Origin: Lunularia cruciata
Lineage: Eukaryota; Streptophyta; Marchantiopsida; Lunulariales; Lunulariaceae
Length of the DNA stretch: 64,000 nucleotides
Assembly: GCA_948567375.1 (NCBI GenBank)
Contig: OX419759.1
Span: forward strand, 101,303-165,302
Direction: 5' to 3'
Shown: piece after piece, positions 58,983-64,000 of the stretch
Position numbering within the stretch: position 1 is the stretch's first letter
How the letters are laid out: each line of letters starts with the position of its first letter
Notes under the pieces: model-generated
Databases searched by the model: none
What the model was told of the DNA's origin: nothing
What the model saw: the letters and a program-made list of their open reading frames with translations, nothing else
Made by a program: the position numbers and the translations under genes

Positions 58983-59407
58983 TGTAAAAGACCAAAACCG
59001 AGGAGCGAAATAGGAGAATGGAAACTCACATTAGGACACTTGAATGAGGGAAAACTCCAAATGCCTAGCATGAGCTTTGGCTTTGGTATTTATAGGTAGC
59101 ATACAAGGCCCTTGAGAAGTTTCTCAAGAAGCTTTTCAAGCCGCTTTTATAGAGTGCAAGCCAAGTTAACTAGGAAGCTTCTCAAGAAGCTTCCTTCTAG
59201 AAGTCGCCTACTTGGCGTGCAAGCTAAGCTAGTTGGAAGCTTCTAGAAGCTTCCTTCTAGAAGCTACTTACTTAAGGTGCAAGCTAAGCTAACCGGGAAG
59301 GTTCCCAAGAAGCTTCCTAGATACTTCTGGAATATTCTAGGCTAATTTGTCTTATGTGCTACTTTGTGAGCCTGACTAACTTCGTCGCTAAACTCCATAT
59401 TGTTACA
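58983..59407 (-). repeat. Family B 5' LTR (older copy)
   Basis: 425 bp, TGTAAAAGACC...TATTGTTACA on the plus strand. The GAA/TTC palindrome lies at 59236-59253. The primer-site complement (CTGATACCA) adjoins it on the left. Confidence 0.9.
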
Positions 59408-59412
59408 GAGTC

Positions 59413-60560
59413 ATACAAAGTAGGAGGAGTGATTGAATCTTTACACTCCAAAGCATTGGGAGGACACTATGCCCTGTAGAATACTGTAAAGAAGATTCTT
59501 TTGGCAAGGTATTGGTGGCCTACAATGTACAAAGACATGCATGCTCATATCCAAAGCTGTGATGCTTGTCAAAGAACGGGGAAGCCGATGGCTACTTCTC
59601 AATGGCCTTTGAGACCAATTCTGCCTTTGGCCCCATTTGAGAAATGAGGAATTGATTTTGTGGGTCCCATTCAACCAGTGACCCAAGTCACAAGAAAGTG
59701 ATACATTTTGGTTTGCACTGACTATGCTACCAAGATGGTCAAAGCTGAAGCAACTCGTAGAGATGATGCCAAAACTATGGCAGAATTCTTCTTTCAAAAC
59801 ATCATCTCCCGATATGGGTGTCCTCTGGAATTGGTCAGTGACTGAGGGACATATTTTTTGAACTTTGTAATGGAGGCACTAACCAAGTACTTTCAGATTA
59901 AACATCGGATGACGACTCCTTATAACCCAAAAGCAAATTGCTTAACAGAAAAGGCGAATGGGTTACTTTGCAAAATTTTGAATAAGGTGACTGTCAATTA
60001 TGCTTATGACTGGGATACAAAATTACCAGCCGCGTTGTGGGCATATCAAATGACAGAAAAGATTACAACCAAACAAACTCCATACTTCTTGACATATGGC
60101 TTGCATCCCATACTACCAGTTGAAGTATTTCAAGTACTGACATATCGGATTCTTTGTGAAGAACAAATAACGGAGGAAGAAAGCCAAGATCTTCGGATTC
60201 ATCAACTTATGTGGTTAGAAGAGAAAAGAGATGATGCAATACAAACCATGAAGGAAGTACAAGCGCAGAGGAAAGTCATGCACGATAAGCATATCAAGCA
60301 TGTGGTTGTGTGCAACAGAGATTTGGTTTTGTTATACAACAATTGCCAAATATTTTTTTTAGGCAAGTTGCATTTGAGATGGATGAGGCCTTATCGAGTT
60401 CTTCATCATAATGAAAATAGGTCCATGCAGCTTGTAGACTTGGAGGGCAATCCTTTTGCCACTCGAGTAAATGGGTGGAGAGTTTGGAGATATTGGACCA
60501 TAGACTCGGAACTCTCTAAGACACCTGAGGTCTATGTTCATGGGGATGCTCACATTTGAG
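59413..60560 (+). pseudogene. Family C integrase
   Basis: The HHCC zinc domain shows LHSKALGGHYAL near 59438-59475 and CDACQRTGK near 59560-59586. The core has GIDFVGPIQP near 59650-59680, an LVSD-GTYF block near 59835, and YNPKANCLTEKANGLL near 59921-59970, followed by TPYFLTYGLHPILPVE near 60078-60125. The C-terminal part extends to 60558 (WRVWRYWTIDSE). The type is Tat/Athila-like Ty3/gypsy. The left side was split by the insertion of family B. Confidence 0.85.
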
Positions 60561-60570
60561 GGAGGGGGTA
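60558..60570 (+). other. Polypurine tract of family C
   Basis: GAGGGAGGGGGTA lies directly before TGTGGTACCC and right after the integrase frame, fixing the start of the 3' LTR at 60571. Confidence 0.8.
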
Positions 60571-63500
60571 TGTGGTACCCACAATTTTTATTTTTTTCAA
60601 GATGGAGAAGAAGAAGTGTATAGAGAAGTCGGATTGCACCTGTATGGCCAAAGAGGGCAAAGAAAAGAGTCTTCAGGATGAAACCCAAGGTAACGTGGCT
60701 TTGGGTCATAAGGCAAACTACTCGGACTTGCCCTATCAGCATACAACCCAAAGTAAGAAGTCTTTGTATGGGGGGGAGCTCAACTTTTCTTTGGAGCAAG
60801 AAATTCAAGAAGGGACCGTTCAAAAACCGGCGGTCATAAGTGTGAAGTACACTTGACAGTGATAGGTGCATGCAAGAGGTGTGATTTCTTGGTAGAAACT
60901 TGAATTGAAGAGAGACAAAGAAGGCACGATGCTACAAGAATTGGGCTGATGACAAAGCAATGTTGAGCAATTTTCCTTTGTTGTTGAGGAGTTGTCTTGC
61001 ATGAGATCAGGGGAAGGGAAGTAGAGTTGAAGATGCGCTAGTGTGTAGAGGAGAATTTGAGAGAGTTAACCCAAGAGATAGTGAGGAAGCAAGAAAGATG
61101 GGAGAGAGAAAGAAGAACTCCAAATTTGTAGTGAGAAATCATGCAATTTGGAGGTTAGAAAAGGTACTCAGAAGAGAGGCAGGCACGGAGCAGGGTGCCA
61201 CATTCTTGGGGAAGGGAGAGGTAGCCAAAGAAACCCCAAAAGTGAGGGATGCCTTCTCTTCAAAGAGGACAAAGAGTGGGTATAAAGTAGAGAGTTACAA
61301 AGATCCGGTCAAGAGAGGGATTATGAGTGCTCTCATGGCAATCTTGAAGCCGAAGAGAACGACTTATGTGATGAAACACCAAGCGGTGTTGTTCCATAAG
61401 ATGTTTGCAGGAGAACCCATCAACTAGGCAAGGTGCTTCCACAGGAGAACAAGGCAGATGGTGTGGAATTTGTGGGATAAGTCGCCTCCACACTACATCG
61501 TGCCATTTGCAGCACATTTCTACCTCGGGTTGAATTTGCTCAATGTGGCTGAGAGCAGCAGAATGGTGTCTCACTTTCATCCCGACTTGAGAAAGGAAGT
61601 TGACACAGAGGAGCAACAATATTCTTCAAATCCAAAGTAGTGATGAGTACTACGCGCAGACGAGGAAGATTGCATAGGTAGAAGTAAGTACTCCAAAGTC
61701 AAAGAAGCGGAGTCAACGAGGAGAAGGTAAAGACGTAGAGAAGATGAGACCTCGGAAGACCAGGAGAGGAAACTCAAGGAAAGGTATGGTGGTGATTGTG
61801 TCATCGGAAGAAGACTTGGAGGGCAAAGCCGAGTGCAAATCCGAAGACTCGGAACATGAGGAAGAACCGAAGCTCACACTACAAAGTGGGGATATGAGTA
61901 GTGATAGTGATGAAGGTGGGAAGATGACGTCGGTACCTGCAGAAGAAGAAGAATTTTGGGTGGAGCTAGAGGAAGAGAATAATGCAAAGTTGGAGGATGA
62001 GGTACCCAAGCCGGAGGAGAAGAAGATTACGATTTAGAGAGGAGTTCAATCAAGGCGTAAGGCAAAGTGTGAAGCGGGTCCAAGCAAGGCAAGGGAAGAG
62101 GAGAATGCTTGTTCGAGAAGTGAAGCATCTATTCTGATATGACGACTGCAAAGAAGAAGGCAAGTATCAGGAGAAGAAGAGGTTAAGAAGGAGATCATTC
62201 CGCAGGTTGAAGTAGTTGCAAATGATGGAGTGGAGTACCTGCGAGAAGTTGTGTGCCCGTTGTTAGTGAAGCTAGAGCACAAGAAGAGGGAGATGCAATT
62301 GAAGTGTCCGGAGGTGAAGACTGTGTTGCGGGTATTAGCAAGACTGGAAGAAGAGAACTCGGAGTTGAAGAAGAGTATAATCTAAGGTGAGGAGGAAAGG
62401 GAAATACTACGACTGGATGAAGTAGTGCAGAGTTAAGTGATTAAGAACTTGAAGAGAGAAGCAAGGTATTGAGAGGAACTTGTGAAGCAAAGTGACACAG
62501 CAAGGGAAAGACAAGTAGCTGAGTATGAAATCTTGAAGCAGCAGTTTGTTGATTCAAGATTAGAAATTATCCATGTTATGGTGAGGGTAGCAGAGAAGTA
62601 ACAAGAGCTTGATAGAGTGATGGAGAGTGTAGAAGAGAAGAAGCAATTGTGGCAATGGGAGTTGACAGTGAGATATAGGGAAGAAGAGAGATTATGAGAG
62701 TTACTTTGTAATCAGGAGGAGAAGCAGAAGGAAACTGTGAAAGCCGAGATCGAGGCAGAATTGGCAATGTACAAGGAAGATTGGCTTGCAGATTGGGAGC
62801 GTGAAAGGAAGATGAGATTAGAGCCATTGAAGGAGATCGTAATCAAGATGAACGCGATGCTGAGTACAGAGGCCAGTGTTTGTATTGAAGAGACAAGGCT
62901 ACACGAGTTGAAGTTGTTGGTGCAGGAGACGAGGAGGAGACATATGAAGGATACAGATTTGAATGCATTGTTAATTAGTCTCAAAACTCATGTAGATAGG
63001 AAAATATTAGAAGTAGAAGATAATATCACAATTAGATTAGATTTGGTAAAGTTGGAGATAGATAAACTTTGGAAAGATGTTAGAGCAAAACCTGAAGTAG
63101 ATGAAGTAGGAGTGTAGATGTCTTTGGAGTTACCATTGGAGACATTAGAGAAGAGTGGGTCAAAAGATAAGGAGTTAGATAGATCACCCACTAGTGAAAT
63201 GTCAGATCAGGAAAGAGAACTTTTAGATCTAGTAGAATAGGTGGGAATTATGAAACCCGAGGACAGAGCAATAGGAAGTAAAGTTACTTCGGGTTTGGGT
63301 TTGAAAGCCAAAGAAGAAGTAGACATTGGATCGGATTAGTAACCAATTTGAGATTGGAATTGGCAGATATGAAGAGGTGTATTGTCATTTCAGATCTGCA
63401 GGTTTGTAGAGTCATAAGGAAGAGGTACATTAGGAAGATAATTTTTGATTGTCTCACTATTTAAGAGTGGCATTTGCAGTCTTATGTTGTTCAATGCTCA

Positions 63501-64000
63501 TAATTTTGAGAATAGATAAATCAAAGTGATGTGAAGCAATGCTCGTTGCTTGAGCTTGATTTTGAGTATCAACATTGTGATTGTGCTTCTGAGTGTGTAG
63601 AGAAATTTGAAGTGCAAGTCAATGTGCTTGTTGGATGTTGGATTCCGCAGCCTTGATCTTCATTCTGTGTGTTTGATCCTGAGTGAAGTGCAATCAGAGC
63701 AATGCCTTGAGAGATTTGAGAGGAATTGTAGTGTTGGTAGCATTCTACATTTGTGAGTGTAGTGCAATGTTGATGTGAAGCAATTTTGATCAAGGAAGTT
63801 GTGCCTTCAGTGGAGAGGTGGAACATAATTCTGAGACAAAGTTGTTTTGCAGTGAAGTGCTATTTTTGGGAGAGCTTGAATCATCACAATCAAGATTGTT
63901 TGGAAAGAATTGATGGAGTTGTGATTAAGGAGTGTAAATTTGTGACAAAACTGAGAATCAGTGCTTGTTACTCTCTTCTGGGTGTGGTTTCTACCTAAGA
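60571..64000 (+). repeat. Family C 3' LTR, running off the window
   Basis: Starts TGTGGTACCCACA. The last bases (GGTGTGGTTTCTACCTAAGA) match the solo LTR at about 25980-25999, where 134 bp remain to the LTR end, so the full LTR would be about 3.56 kb. TATA-like TATTTAAG is at 63458-63465, near the end, so the long stretch before it is U3. Confidence 0.8.
61041..63240 (+). pseudogene. Coding-like U3 region of family C 3' LTR
   Basis: No known family. Parts: a basic segment (61041-61427) with ESYKDPVKRGIMSALMAI and QAVLFHKMFAGEPIN; a block with YIVPFAAHFYLGLNLL (61500-61545); an acidic block (61744-62037); and a long coiled coil (62200-63117; ELAMYKEDWLADWERERKM, RKILEVEDNITIRLDLVKLE). In the full-length RNA this would sit downstream of integrase, where env-like or accessory frames of other elements lie. 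It is present in every C LTR here with the same order. Broken in several places. Confidence 0.6.

Larger units (their letters stand above)
45000..59407 (-). mobile_element. Family B chromovirus, older copy, interrupted by family A
   Basis: LTRs are 425 bp: 58983-59407 (5') and 45000-45424 (3'). They differ at about 19 sites (4.5 percent), so this copy is older than that at 9980. The primer site is at 58967-58981 and the polypurine tract at 45425-45440. Gag, PR, RT, RNase H and part of integrase lie at 58711-54670, and the integrase end and chromodomain at 45903-45489. The family A element at 45904-54669 sits inside the integrase end. Several breaks. It inserted near the integrase of a family C element. 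Confidence 0.95.

Noticed and set aside
1-64000. A host protein-coding gene with introns
   Set aside because: No exon series with a recognisable host protein was found; all recognisable domains belong to mobile elements.

Overview
The window is repeat DNA from a land plant or close relative with a large, retrotransposon-rich genome. The evidence is plant-type Ty3/gypsy and other LTR elements, an initiator-tRNA-Met style primer site, a chromodomain integrase and a run of the plant telomere repeat TTTAGGG at 44878-44905. I found no convincing host gene, rRNA or tRNA gene. Nothing fixes the species; an early-diverging vascular plant (fern, lycophyte, gymnosperm) or a streptophyte alga relative is a guess.

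Four LTR families and one LINE make up almost everything. Family A is an unusual Ty3/gypsy element: gag with two CCHC knuckles, protease, a cytosine-5 DNA methyltransferase, RT, RNase H, DDE integrase and a C-terminal PHD finger. It occurs at 703-7193 (+), 39583-41636 (+), 41637-43916 (-) and 45904-54669 (-, the longest, with both ends). Its end repeats are split: a segment A at the 5' end, and B-A-B at the 3' end. Family B is a chromovirus with 422-425 bp LTRs: a young copy at 9980-15621 (+, target duplication TCATC) and an older one at 45000-59407 (-, target duplication GAGTC) that hosts the long A copy. Family C is a Tat/Athila-like Ty3/gypsy lineage with LTRs of about 3.6 kb whose U3 contains a coding-like, coiled-coil region; pieces lie at 7194-9974, 15627-20100, 21657-26133 (a solo LTR), 26836-38292, 43917-44877 and 59413-64000. 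Family D is known here only from two LTRs (24-702 and 38293-38980). A 5'-truncated LINE sits at 29698-30962 on the minus strand.

Layout: 1-7193 is a D LTR joined to A copy 1. 7194-20100 is C debris split by the young B copy. 20101-21651 is mostly unassigned. 21657-26133 is the C solo LTR. 26836-38292 is a minus-strand C mosaic with the LINE. 38293-43916 is a D LTR and two A pieces joined tail to antisense gag. 43917-44905 is C U3 ending in the telomere run. 45000-59407 is B with A nested inside it, and 59413-64000 is a C integrase followed by its 3' LTR, which runs off the window.

The most interesting system is family A: a retrotransposon that carried a DNA-methylation writer domain and a probable histone-mark reader domain (PHD), flanked by a terminal-repeat arrangement not normal for a DDE-integrase element. 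Two further points are heat-shock-element arrays in all four B LTRs and the coding-like U3 of family C.
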